Below are positions 1 to 10,309 of a stretch of 64,000 nucleotides of DNA, piece after piece (the first letter of the stretch is position 1; each line of letters begins with the position of its first letter). Below the pieces are notes generated by a model, which made no database searches, was not told where the DNA came from, and was given only the letters and a program-made list of their open reading frames with translations. The translations under genes were made by a program, and so were the position numbers. The stretch is from Dugong dugon (taxonomy: Eukaryota > Chordata > Mammalia > Sirenia > Dugongidae): assembly GCA_030035585.1 (NCBI GenBank), contig CM057475.1, forward strand, positions 2,737,501 through 2,801,500. Direction: 5' to 3'.

Positions 1-154
1 CTCAACAGACCAGCTCCAATAAAAGTAATTTCCACAGCCCAGTGGTTGATTTCCTGGGCCAAGTTCTGACCTTCTGTTAAAAAAGGATAGTGTTTGACAT
101 CTGATCAAATATGCATCATTTGTAGGAAATCTGGCTGTCTTTCCCTTCAAAAGA

Positions 155-850
155 TTTCTGGAATCCAACCACTTACTACTTCCTCTACTGCCACCTGCTC
201 TAAGGCACTGCCATTCGCTCCTAAGGATTCTTGTAAAAGCTTCTCAGCAGATCTCCCTCTTACGCTCTTACCCTGTTATCATCTACTTTCAACAGAGTGA
301 TTGGAATGATCTTTTTAAAACATCAGTGAGCTCATGTCCATTCTCTGCTCCAAAGCCTGCAGTGATTTCCCATTTCACTGAAAGTGAAGGCTGAAATACT
401 TCCAGTAGGTCCTCCACAATCTGGCACCTCTATCTCGTGAGTCTATCTCCCTCTCTCATTCCAGCCTGTCCACAATGGACTCCTTGCTAGTACCCTGGGA
501 CACCGGGCATGTGTCTACTTGAGAATGTTTGCACCGCTGGTTACCTCTGTCTGGAGCCTCCTCCGGCAGATATTCTTGAGGCCTGTCTTGACCCTTCTTC
601 GTATCGTGGCCTGTTTCCCCATTCCACTTGTGCTGCTCTGTTTCTTATGCTGTTGGACTCATCACCTCTGACATGCCCCATAATTTGCTTTGTTATTATC
701 TGTTGTTTACTGACTGCTTTCCCTTACTAGAATGTGAGCTCCATGAGGTCAGGCATATTTTGTTCATTGATATACTCTGCATCCTTAAACAATGTCTGAC
801 ACTTTGGAGGTGCTTAACACATAGTTGTCAAATGAATCAGTAAATGAATT
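155..850 (+). mobile_element. L2 LINE 3' region (old, decayed)
   Basis: The stretch follows the L2 3' half. It reads 'gatctttttaaaacatcagtgag', then a segment like 'cctccacaatctggcacc', and ends with the L2 terminus 'agaatgtgagctccatgagg' followed by 'tgtctgacactttggaggtgcttaa' and 'aaatgaatcagtaaatgaat'. It is in sense orientation, heavily diverged and has no open frame. L2 amplified before the eutherian radiation, so this is basement sequence rather than a lineage-specific insertion. Confidence 0.8.
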
Positions 851-855
851 ATTGA

Positions 856-1239
856 GAGGCAAGCCTGCCAAGACACTGAAGATTTTGTTAAAACCGTAAG
901 TATATCCTCTGTTATCCTTGCCACTCTACTAACAAATTATCTCAAGAAGTTGGATATTGTTTTAACAGAGTTCTTGTCCAGGATTCATGAGGCAACTTCT
1001 TTAACTGAGGTAGGTATTCTTACTATCCTTGTTAAACAGAGGAGAAAACCAAGGATGCATTAGACCTTGAACCCAGGGTGGGTGACCCTAGAGTTGATGC
1101 TCTCAGTGCTGCCCTGTTCTACTTCTTATGCAGTTCACCTGAACTTGACTTGTCTTCTGCCCAACTTGACTTCTTCCTTAGTTGTCCCATCCTTTTATTC
1201 CCATTTTTCTGGGAAGGAAGGCAGATAATTTTCTACTTT
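856..1239. other. Unassigned low-copy sequence
   Basis: I see no recognisable repeat, exon or RNA here. The part near 1030-1090 ('gagaaaaccaaggatgcattagaccttgaacccagggtgg') faintly resembles an antisense MIR but is too worn to call. Confidence 0.4.
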
Positions 1240-1350
1240 CCATTTGAGGAAACTGAGGCATAGTCATTTTAAGTAATTTCACTGTAATCACAGTGTTACT
1301 AGGTGGCAGAGCTGGCTTCGACTTCCTTCTTCCAGACTCCACAGCCTAAT
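1240..1350 (-). mobile_element. MIR SINE fragment, antisense
   Basis: The 'catttgaggaaactgaggca' box followed by 'aggtggcagagctggcttcga' is the reverse complement of the MIR core and tRNA-like head. It is about 110 bp and truncated on both sides. Confidence 0.65.
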
Positions 1351-2425
1351 GTACATGCCATGTTGCCTTCTGTTCTGCTCCGTGTTCTTGTCCACAAATT
1401 GGAAAACAATATAGAGTGGATGCCAGTCAGATTGACAAGAGCAGGAATGGGTAGGGGAGATGAAAAGCTCAGTGGAAGGAGACTGGGATAGAGAGGGGAC
1501 TCAAAATCATGGGTATGGTGAAAAGGGCAGAGGCCATTTAGCCTTGAGAGAATTCACGGTGAGGATGGGGGTGTATGAAGGCTCTCCATATTTGGATGTC
1601 TGGTGGAGGTGTTCAGAAGTGGCACAGGGTACTAGAGAGAGCATAGGGTCTGGACATGCCAGTATAGGGTGGGGACAAAGGTCTCTGGACCTGAGTTTTC
1701 CTATCAGATCCACTTTGTAGGGCTGTGTTAGAGAAGTCACCTGAGAAAAGGATGTGACAAAGCCCCTCACACTCTGCAAATGCTACCCACCGTGATTGTG
1801 GTTGTGACTAACTCAGGATAAAGGCTATAATCTACACGACTGGAAAACCACTTTGGCAACTTGATGTGGCTGGTTTCAAGGACTGGGTTAGAAGACTTTC
1901 TCTACTGTTTCACTCTTAGCTGTATTATTTTATTAAAACCACTTTAGTTTTGCATAACAACCATGACAAGTGCAATATTTTGGCCAATTGAATTTAATTT
2001 GGCACATAGAATGGCAGTAATATTATTTTCTATATGCTGGAAACCTTGGCTAGGATGATTGGAGCTGAAATATTTCTTAGACATTTGAAAAGTTGTTTTT
2101 ATTTTAATATACTCACATTGCACATATGTTCTTTGGCTTACGTATCATCAGTCAATATTCCATCACTTATTCTACTTCAGGAACATGTGGAGAGATGAAC
2201 AAAAAACTACAACATTCCAGCATGACAAGATCAGGGAATTGTAGAAGTGGAATGGACTTTAGAAATGGGTTTACAGTGAAATTGAACATCTAGAGGAAGG
2301 GTTTAGGGTCTCACTGGAGACTCATTCTGGAAGTCTGCAGCAGTCTCCTATCTTGTTAAAGTGTCACATTTGGCATGTACTACTGGAAAACTAGCAAACT
2401 TTTCAATTAAATTCCATGATGCTGT
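1351..2425. other. Unassigned low-copy sequence
   Basis: Purine-rich in the first half and AT-rich around 1920-2150. No repeat signature, splice-flanked frame or RNA fold is evident. Two opposing frames near 1460-1780 are chance overlaps without family resemblance. Confidence 0.4.
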
Positions 2426-2600
2426 CCCTCTTGCCAGCCTGACGTTGATTTGCCTCCTGTTGCTGCACCTTCCATGGTTTCCCATTTCCTTTAGGAAGAC
2501 TCCAAAGACATTCACAATCTGGCACCAGTATACCTAAGACTGTTCCTTCCTTTCCCATGTCCCTCGTTTCAGTCTTGGCCTCACTATGTAGCTCAGATTT
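2426..2600 (+). mobile_element. L2 LINE fragment
   Basis: The segment 'ccatggtttcccatttcctttaggaagactccaaagacattcacaatctggcacc' is the conserved L2 stretch also seen at 360-430. It is in sense orientation and both ends are lost. Confidence 0.6.
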
Positions 2601-2796
2601 CTGAGCCGGGGACCGCAGTGCCCCGGGGGCTCTAGGGCTATCAGCAGAGGCATTGCTTTATCTTTGGAGCTCTGGGGTTCTACTCTTAGCTCTTTCTTAC
2701 ACTTCAGTGTATTGGAGGTTGTGATGAGAAGGGAGGATAAGTAAATGTTGCTGAACAGCTGTGAGCATATTAAAATATTCCTTCTCTAGTTTTGGG

Positions 2797-3113
2797 GGCG
2801 ATGGTGTTTCAATGGTAGAATTCTCACCTTCCATGCAGGAGACTTGGGTTCAAGTCCCAGCCAGTGCTCCTCATGTACAGCCACCACTCATCTGTCAGTG
2901 GACGCTTTAGTGTTGCTATGATGCTGGACAGGTTTCAGTGGAGCTTCCAGACTAAGACAGACTAGGAAGAAAGGCCTGGCAATCTACTTCTGAAAACCAG
3001 GCAGTGAAAAACCTTATGAATCACAATGGTCCAATCTGAACCCATCTTGGGGATGGTGCAGCATTTTGTTCCATTGTTCATGGGGTCACCATGAATCAGG
3101 GGCCGACTAACAA
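2797..3113 (+). mobile_element. tRNA-Gly-headed SINE with RTE-like body and tail
   Basis: The first ~72 bp resemble a glycine tRNA gene. They have an A-box-like 'tgtttcaatgg' (2805-2815), 'tagaattctcacc', and a B-box 'ggttcaagtcc' (2848-2858), closing with 'cccagccagtgct'. Next comes a body with 'cagtggagcttccagactaagacag' and 'aggaagaaaggcctggc', then a 3' end 'ggggtcaccatgaatcagggg' and 'ctaacaacaat'. That 3' end matches the RTE LINE of this window and suggests RTE-driven mobilisation. Related antisense copies lie at 31216, 43349 and 50433. The anticodon-loop region has decayed, so it is not a working tRNA. Confidence 0.8.
2798..2869 (+). promoter_or_regulatory. tRNA-Gly-like RNA polymerase III promoter head of the SINE
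   Basis: A- and B-box-like elements are spaced as in a tRNA gene. The order 'ggtgtttcaatggtagaattctc' then 'gggttcaagtcccagcc' parallels tRNA-Gly. It is an internal pol III promoter remnant, not a tRNA gene. Confidence 0.6.
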
Positions 3114-3117
3114 CAAT

Positions 3118-3520
3118 CCTCGCTTCCACAGACCCAGTCGAGATCAGAGTGGTTGTGCGAAGCAGGCATTTAGTAAACAGCAATGCCCCACGTTTGGATG
3201 GTTCTTTGGAGTCCAGGAGGCACCTGGTGTGTGCTGGTCTTTTTGCTCTTCACACGAGAACCCCTCATGTAGCTTAAACACAGCTCACAAGTCCTCCCAT
3301 GTCGTCTGCCCATCAGTATAAGCATGCCTGCCCCCACTGTCCCTCATGTGACAACACCTTCCCACTACTCCAAGTGCCATCTGGCACAATGTGCTCCTGC
3401 TGTGACCCGTTCACCATGTCTCCTCCTCCACAAGCCTTCGTGTTCTCGTTTTTGTAACAAGGAGGCTATTGATCCAAATCAGAAGAAAGAAACACGAACA
3501 GTTCATTTTAGAGTCAAATA
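3118..3520. other. Unassigned low-copy sequence
   Basis: C-rich sequence after the SINE tail. Short frames are present but none resembles a known protein, and no repeat is recognised. Confidence 0.4.
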
Positions 3521-3529
3521 GGTCTAGAT

Positions 3530-3832
3530 CAGCGCTGTCCAGTAGAAATTTAATGTGAGCTACACCTATAATTGAAAAATTTCAAGTAAGAGAGAAACAG
3601 GTGAAATTAATTTTCAAAGTATATTTTATTTAACCCAATATAATCAAAATATTATTTCAACATGTAATCAATATTAAAAAATATATAAATGAGATATTTT
3701 ACTTTCTTTTATTTTACCAAATCTTTGAAATCTGGTGTGTTCTTTATGCTCAGAGCACATCTCCATTCAACTTCGCCCCATTTCAAGTGCTTGGTCGCCT
3801 CATATAGCTAGTGGCTACTGTATTGACCAGCA
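3530..3832 (+). mobile_element. Non-autonomous hAT (Charlie-like) DNA transposon
   Basis: The left end 'cagcgctgtccagtagaa' and right end 'gtggctactgtattgaccagca' form decayed terminal inverted repeats. They enclose the familiar 'aggtgaaattaattttcaaagtatattttatttaaccc' core of a MER-type hAT element. The flanks give an imperfect 8-bp target duplication, ggtctaga (3521-3528) and ggtccaga (3833-3840), as expected for hAT transposition. Too short to encode transposase. Confidence 0.7.
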
Positions 3833-3844
3833 GGTCCAGAGAGC

Positions 3845-4052
3845 AGGCTAAAGGGTGTTAGCTTAGAGTCAGACGGAGCTGGTTTTGAATCCCGGCTCTG
3901 CCCCTGATGAGCTGTCTGGCCTTGGGAAAATTCCTTCACTTCTCTGAGCCTCCGTTTTCTCACCTGTAAAATGGCTGTTGTGAAGATAAAATGAGAATAT
4001 GTGTGTTCTGGCAGAGAGTAAACATTTGATAAACTGTTAATTGTTGTCATTC
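3845..4052 (+). mobile_element. MIR SINE, sense
   Basis: It has the full MIR order: 'ttagagtcagacggagctggttttgaatcccggctctgcc', then 'ctggccttgggaaaattccttcacttctctgagcctc', then 'cctgtaaaatggctgttgtgaagataaaatgag'. It is nearly full length and old. Confidence 0.85.
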
Positions 4053-4204
4053 TAGCTAGATTTTAAATTTGAGAGCTCAGATGCAAGACCAGTGATGCTG
4101 TATTTTCTTGCATCGACTTCCTTCTCTAAATACCTGTGGGTGAGGAAGATAAGTGAGCTTGCTGTGAGGACTTTAGTGGATAGGTATTCTTAAAACACGC
4201 TTCC

Positions 4205-4440
4205 ATGAAGTTGGTTTTGAAAATGTGTTTCTTCTCAACATTTTATTATGACAAATTCAAACACAAAGAAAAGTTGAAAGAATCGTACAGTGAACACCTG
4301 TGTACTTACCACCTAGACGCTACAATGAACGTTTGGCTCTATTTGTGTATCATGTATCTATTCATCTCTCTATTCATCTATCAATTCACCTTATTTAAGT
4401 TTCGTATTGTACAATAGTTTTGTGCTTTTATTATTGAGGC
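4205..4440 (-). mobile_element. Ancient L1 (L1M-class) 3' fragment, antisense
   Basis: 'aacattttattatgacaaattcaaacacaaagaaaagttgaaagaatcgtacagtgaacacc' resembles the antisense 3' part of old L1M elements, and is followed by a TATC-rich stretch. It is short and diverged, hence the moderate confidence. Confidence 0.5.
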
Positions 4441-4763
4441 CAATGTAAATATTGCAAAAGTTAAAATTCCATTAAGAAGATGTATTAATCACGTGTGTTT
4501 TTCCACGTCTGTCAGAAAACAGGCAGATTGGTGACAACAAGTTAGTAAGAATTTAGATGATCTGGAAAGAAAATAAATCACTGTTTTAAACAACTCTAGA
4601 GTTATAGAGAGTATCAGTTACAAATTACAGACTATTTAGAAATGAATAACACTGACGGCCCTACATATTGTATCTAAGTGTAACTCAGAAGAGTGTTCCT
4701 ACCCTAAAATGTCTTTACTGGACTAGAAGGAATAAGCGCTCACCATAGTGGGGCAGAAAAAGG
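4441..4763. other. Unassigned low-copy sequence
   Basis: AT-rich with nothing recognised. Confidence 0.4.
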
Positions 4764-4984
4764 AGCCCTGATGGCACAGCTGTTAAAGTGCTTGGCTGCC
4801 AGCTGAAAGGTCAGCAGTTCAAACCCACCAACCACTCCGTGGGAGAAAGATGTGGCAGTCTGCTTCCATAAAGATTTCAGCCTTGGAAATCCTATGGGGC
4901 AGTTCTACTCTGTCCTATACAGTCACTATGAGTCAGAATTGACTCAACAGCTGCGGGTTTTATAGGGAAAAAAAAAAAAAAAAA
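4764..4984 (+). mobile_element. AfroSINE, full length, sense
   Basis: It starts 'gagccctgatggcacagctgttaaagtgc' (A-box region), with the B-box region 'agcagttcaaacccacc', then 'gagaaagatgtggcagtctgcttcc' and 'cctatggggcagttctactctgtcctata', and ends near 'gagtcagaattgactcaacagc'. An unusual run of about 17 A follows the normal 'gggttt' terminus. Other copies end T-rich, so the A-run may belong to the flank. Confidence 0.85.
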
Positions 4985-5760
4985 GAACAACAGATTTATC
5001 AAAAAGGCAGCAATTGGAAGAACTCATTTAGCAACAAAAAAGCACAAATTAATGAAGATTGATAAATAAATGAATAAAGATAATTCTTTGGAAAAAAAAC
5101 CATCAAGATAGATCAACCTCAGCACAGTGTAATCCAGAGGAAAAAAAGAAGAATAAATAGTATTAGGACTGAAGAATGAGAAACTCAGTGTGGCTCAAGA
5201 AAGGGGGGGGGGCATTTTAAAAAGAAGAAATCCTTCATTTGAATGTATTGAACAATCTAGATGGAAAGAACAAATTCTGGGAAAATATAGATTTCTAAAT
5301 TTGATTCAAGAAGGGTCTCAAAGATCCCAATAACCATGGAAAGAATTGAAGTAGTCCAAAATGTGCTACTAAAATAGTCACCATCTTTCAAGGAACAGAT
5401 AATTCCTCTGTGATTTAAACTGCTCCATTTTTTTAAACTGTCGTCATTTTTTTCTAAATGGTGAACATAACCCTGACCTCACATCAGAAAAAAGAACAGA
5501 GTGAAAAGGAAAATGTATAAGCTAATCTCACTCATAAACAGAGACACAGAAATCTCAGTTAAAATGATGACAAATCCAATAAGCAATGTTCTAAAGGAGA
5601 AGTGTCTCCTGACCAAGAGGGTTTGTCCAAGAAATACAAGGATAGTTCAACTACAGGAAATCAGTTAACATTACTCACCTAGTTACCGAGGGGAAACAAA
5701 CTAAAAACCCTGTGATCTTGAATGGTGCCAGAAAATAAATTTGAAAAGTTGTAAAACCCA
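4985..5760 (+). mobile_element. Decayed L1 ORF2-like fragment
   Basis: A-rich sequence in which 'tgaccaagagggtttgtccaagaaatacaaggatagttcaac' and 'cctgtgatcttgaatggtg' parallel the L1 ORF2 segment seen in better condition at 40560-40810. No frame survives. The first half is less certain than the second. Confidence 0.5.
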
Positions 5761-7449
5761 TTCCCCAAGGGCCACCCTTGAGTGCAATGCTTGAAAAGAT
5801 TAAACAGATGCCACCAAGCAGATGCACCAGTGTTCCTTCACTGTTCCCAAGAAGGTAAACGATAGCAGAGGTAATTTTAGTGTTTTGTCTAAGCCCTGAT
5901 TCTCAGAGTCATTCTGCCCAAGTCAAGTAAGAAGTATCTCACTCTATCTTCAGCTCCTTGTTTATTTGTATCTTGGGGGTATTTGCTATTTTTGTAAATT
6001 TTAGTGGAAAAGGTGCAGGGCATGTAGCTATTATTACCCCAAGCTAGAAGTGAAGATAAAGATTCCTTCAATGCCCACAGCTGAAGTTGGGGGAGCTCTC
6101 AATGCAGATGGAAGAATGTGACTGGAGTCTAAACCTTACAACACATGGCCAGGCCTTGACCTCTCTCATTACGTGGAATAACTGGAGATTTTATACAAAT
6201 GGTTTTTAAATCATAACATAAGTTATTAATTTAAACCGGACAAAATGCTTTTGGGAGTTATTCATTCTGTGTAGGGATTTTTAGAAACTTCCATGATTTT
6301 TCACCTAATTATCCCCTGTTTACTTTTTCTGAGACATTGCAATATTTTATAATTTAGACTTTTTCACCTTTGGAAATAAACCGGGCTTAGAAAAAAAATG
6401 TCTGTTTTGTCAGAATTTTGGATGAATTTACTAAACTGATTTAACAAATCATACTGAAATGTTGGGAAAGCATAATGGAGCAGACCCTGGGTCAGTGTAG
6501 CCCCAGCGCCCCGATCTGATCTCTCGTCTTGGACGTGACTAGTTGGCGACTTTGTGGACAAGCATCTTCATTTTAAGCCCAAAGGAACATTCAACCTGGA
6601 TTTTTCTGGTACACAGGACAGAAACACTTGGTCGAAGGGGACCACAAGACAAGCAATTATTTTCTCTGGATAGTTAATTAGATTAGCAAATGCTTTCTGA
6701 CAGAATAGCTTACAGATCACCCTTCAGGCAGAACTGGCCTCTTCATACATGGTGAATTTGTCACAAAGGATGTGTGTAATGGATACAGTTAATTAACTAT
6801 CCAGCATTGGTGTCCTGAAAACCCACTCAGGGGGAGGAGAGCCAGTGGCTAATTACTTAGCATTTATTCTCACCCAGGTTTTTTCTTGAATTTCTACCCT
6901 TTGCAATCTTCTAACATTGGGAAGAGCTGAAGACCCCAACCCTGTTCTTCCCACAGATGTTGATTGACTTCACCTGATGAGCACATTCTTCTCCTTGGCC
7001 ACAGTCTTTGAGGCAGAGGTGCAGAAGTTTTTGTTGGAATATTGGAACCTCTTCATAGGCAAGAAGGAAGAAGCATGTAGCTTGATTTTTACAGCAACCA
7101 AACTGCAGTCGAGAGGAGATGAAAATGTCAGAAAGAAAGAAACTTAAAACTTTGTGACATTGGAGAACCTTCGGGTCAACTAATTCTGCGGCTGTCTTAA
7201 CTTGGACTTCCAATTAGATATTTTTATCATTTTCAAGTCAGGCTGAGTTGGTTTTCTCTTGCACTGTAAAGAGTCCTGAGCAAAACAAGGCGAGAATCCT
7301 TGTCTGAAATTTTCAGAGTGTAAGACATCTTCTACTTCCCTTTCTGTGGACACTCCCTCACTTACAACCCTGAAGTTCTAAATCTCTCAAACAAATCATG
7401 CCTTTCCTTGAACTGCATCTTTTAAATAGTGTTTTTAAGCCATGGGACC
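5761..7449. other. Unassigned low-copy sequence
   Basis: About 1.7 kb without a recognised repeat, exon or structured RNA. The longest frame (minus strand, 6911-7213) has no recognisable domain. This is one of the longer apparently unique stretches. Confidence 0.4.
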
Positions 7450-7640
7450 AGGTAGTAATAATAATAGCTAATGTTTATTGTGCTGTTATTATTTGTTGGG
7501 CATGCTTCTAAGCACTGTGTGTGTTGATCTCTACAACAATGCTCTGAGGTCAAGACAGTCATTTCCCCGTTTTACCCAAGAGAAGCCCAAGGTCACACCG
7601 TTAGTGACAGGGCTGGACCCAGACACAGTCTGTCCCAAGG
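7450..7640 (-). mobile_element. MIR SINE, antisense
   Basis: The sequence runs 'taataatagctaatgtttattgtgctg', 'gcatgcttctaagcactgtg', 'tttacccaagagaagcccaaggtcacac', 'agtgacagggctggaccc'. This is the reverse complement of MIR from its 3' end to its tRNA-like head. Confidence 0.8.
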
Positions 7641-8106
7641 GCTGTGCACTTAACTGCTGGGTCTGCTGTCTCTGTCTGTGGCTCTTGCTGGACCCAGCTG
7701 GGCTGTTGTTGTATCTTTCTCCAGGAGAGGTTCCAGGCAGGCTGAGCAGAAAATAGAGGTTTATGGTGAAGATTTGGAATTGATAATTCATTTTCACTTT
7801 GTCACTGAAAACATGATTAATGCTGTAAGTCCCCTTAAAGCACTGTTCTGAAACAACCAACAAGTAACTTGAACACTTTGAACCAAGGGTTGGTTGTATA
7901 TTATTCAGATCCTTTACATCTTCATTTCTACATACTTGATCTGTAAAAACTGTGTATTAAAAGAGGTATGTTAATACTTCCCATGATGCTTGTTTATTCT
8001 ATCTTGTCCTTATTCCTGAGGTAGTTATTTATATGTTGGCATATGATGGTATTTGAGCCTCAAGTGATAATGAGGACTACGTGTTCTTTTTGAATTGTGC
8101 CTCCTA
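7641..8106. other. Unassigned low-copy sequence
   Basis: No recognised repeat. A 110-codon minus-strand frame (7531-7863) partly overlaps the MIR and is not a gene. Confidence 0.4.
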
Positions 8107-8118
8107 TCATTATAATAG

Positions 8119-8291
8119 GAACCCTGGTGGTGCAGTGGTTAAGAGGTATAGCTGCTAATCAAAAGATCAGTAGTTTGAATCCACCAGGCACTCCTTGGAA
8201 ACCCTATGGGGCAGTTCTACTCTGTCCTATAGGGTCGTTTTATGAGTTGGAATAGACTCATTGGCAATGGGTTTTTGTGTGTGTGTGTGGC
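8119..8291 (+). mobile_element. AfroSINE with clean target duplication, sense
   Basis: It begins 'ggaaccctggtggtgcagtggttaag', carries 'gtagtttgaatccaccagg' and 'cctatggggcagttctactctgtcctatagggtcg', and ends with a T-rich then (GT)n tail. The 12-bp target duplication atcattataata is at 8107-8118 and 8292-8303. It lacks the ~35-bp 'gaaagatgtggcagtctgc' block found in the 4764 copy, so two AfroSINE subtypes coexist here. Confidence 0.9.
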
Positions 8292-8395
8292 ATCATTATA
8301 ATAAGACCTTCTTTGTACCTTTGAGTGTTGTTTTTTTCCCCAATTCAACAACGTGTGTGTTGAGTAAACATTTACAAACCCTACTGAAGATTCTT

Positions 8396-8814
8396 TTTTT
8401 TTTTTTTTTTTAATTTTTTTTATTGAACTTTGGGTGAAGGTTTACAGAACAAATAGTTTCTCATTAAACAGTCAGTACACATATTGTTTTATGACATTGG
8501 TTAACAACCCCACGACATGTCAACAACACTCTCCCTTCTCGAACTTGGAGGCCATTTTTTTTTTTTTTGGTGAAAATATACATAGCCAAAGATACACCAT
8601 TTCAGAAATTAGATGTTCATAAGGCTTAATTATGGTTTAAAAACAAAATTTGTTCTGGCATGAAGGAATAATATTTCTGGACAATTATGACAAAATAAAG
8701 ACAATCCTCCTTTAACAGGCACCAACCAACTATGTAAATATTTATTGTTTTTCAAAAAATACTTTGTAAAATTGAAGTATAAAGATATATAGTGAAACGC
8801 ATATATCTTAAGCA
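8396..8814 (-). mobile_element. L1-tail-type insertion, antisense, with chimeric 5' part
   Basis: The insertion is bounded by a perfect 16-bp target duplication, cctactgaagattctt (8380-8395 and 8815-8830). It opens with poly(T), so the element's poly(A) lies at the left. The alpha' unit 'gtgaaggtttacagaacaaatagtttctcattaaacag' is followed by a T-run and a truncated beta unit ('gtgaaaatatacatagccaaag'). The right 200 bp (8610-8814) do not match the other copies of this family and include an L1M-like piece ('attgaagtataaagatatatagtgaaa'). Confidence 0.8.
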
Positions 8815-8830
8815 CCTACTGAAGATTCTT

Positions 8831-10309
8831 AATTGTACCTTTTGTAACCAACAGATCTCCCCTAAGACGACCGGGGGCCAAGAACACAGGCACAACTCGG
8901 CTTTTTCCTCATTCATTCATTATTTACGTGCAACAAACAGTAGAAATAAAAATGAAGACAAGGAAGTCCAGGTTAGAGGCAGAACCTGAGATGTCCCTCA
9001 GATGCATGATAGTGAGTGCTTTGGAGACACTCACAAAGAGAGGAGAAGAAAGCAGGGTTGTCCTTGGGGAGCCCCCAGGTAGAAGTGGTGCTTGAAGTTG
9101 CTCCATTGTGGGTGGCTGGCATGAAGTTTTTATCTTCTCAACTGGTCTAGTTGAGGCATGAAGTGATGTCCAGGAGTCTGGGCCATCAGTCTGAGTCCAG
9201 AATAGTGGAGGAGCGTGTCCTTTCACTTGTGTTTGTGGGGCCACCCACCATGTTCTCCATACCACAGACCCCTGAACCTCAACAGATAGTCCTTCTACTG
9301 TTACACTTCGTTTCCTGGCCCCCTCCCTGAACCTTCTCAGTCCATATTTTTTTCTTAACATTCAGCAAATACTCTTTCACATCAATGAACTTATCCTACT
9401 CACACGTTTTTATATTTTGACTCATGTAAATAACTATTTTATATTTTTGATGTATAATAAGCACTATTTTTCAGACTTCTCCTAATCCAAACGGGTAATC
9501 TAAACAGAGTGTGGTGAGTAGAAATGGAGATAAAATGAGCCAAGGATTTTCCAAAAAAACCACAGTTTGTTGTTAATATCATGACCTCGGCTTTCTTTTG
9601 ATTTGCCTTGACCCTCCTTTGACTTCCAGATTTTCTGAGACTTCATTTTAGGGAACTTTTTTACAGCTGGACTTACTATTATTACTACTACTATTATTAT
9701 TGTTTTGAAAAAGTATTCATGACTGTGGTTCAAAATGATTTTTCCTGTTATATCAAAATATCATCTTTTTATCTGCTGTTTTTGTTTAATGCCATAGCAA
9801 TATAATTGAATTACTATTGGGGGTAGCCATTTGACAGAGCTTCTAAGAATATTGAGCCAAATCTGTCTGAAACATCACATTACAGCACTAGAATTAAATC
9901 CTCTTTGACAATATTTTAATTGCTGAAAATGAAACTTGGGAAGGGGTCTTCAGAAGTTTTGGCTGGTATCCCTGTGCCTGCTATCACTCCCTCCCATGGA
10001 GGCGAGGTGCTCTCCTAACCAGGAGGTCAGAGCATGCTGACTTAGCATGTGACTTCTCTGCGCTTCTGAATCTTTTTGTGCCTCATTCCTGTGGAACATG
10101 GCAGGACTTACTGGGCTCCACTCCCCAGAGTTGGGGCCGGAATGAATGAAGCAGGCCATTGATGAGGGGGTGAAGAGCCTGAAACACGATTCCCCTCTGT
10201 CTTCCCCAGCACAGCACGTTCCTTACATGACTCATCAGATCCTATTCAGAATTGCTTCAGTGCTCAAGTACTCCGTCCAGAATAAGTTAATTTTTACCTC
10301 ATTCCAAGT
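8831..10309. other. Unassigned low-copy sequence with a short (TTA)n run
   Basis: About 1.5 kb without a recognised repeat apart from a (TTA)n tract near 9675-9703. The 145-codon minus-strand frame at 8924-9361 has no family signature and no supporting splice context. Confidence 0.4.

Noticed and set aside
1296-1309. CTCF-like match TTACTAGGTGGCAG
   Set aside because: It coincides with the conserved 'ctagtaagtggcag' text of the MIR repeat and has two mismatches at the strongest positions, so it is probably incidental.
2798-2869. Functional tRNA-Gly gene
   Set aside because: The head is followed directly by the SINE body, the anticodon region and box A have substitutions, and there is no pol III terminator at the expected place.
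8924-9361. 145-codon minus-strand frame
   Set aside because: The composition changes along the frame, no family is recognised, and the context is low-copy non-coding sequence.
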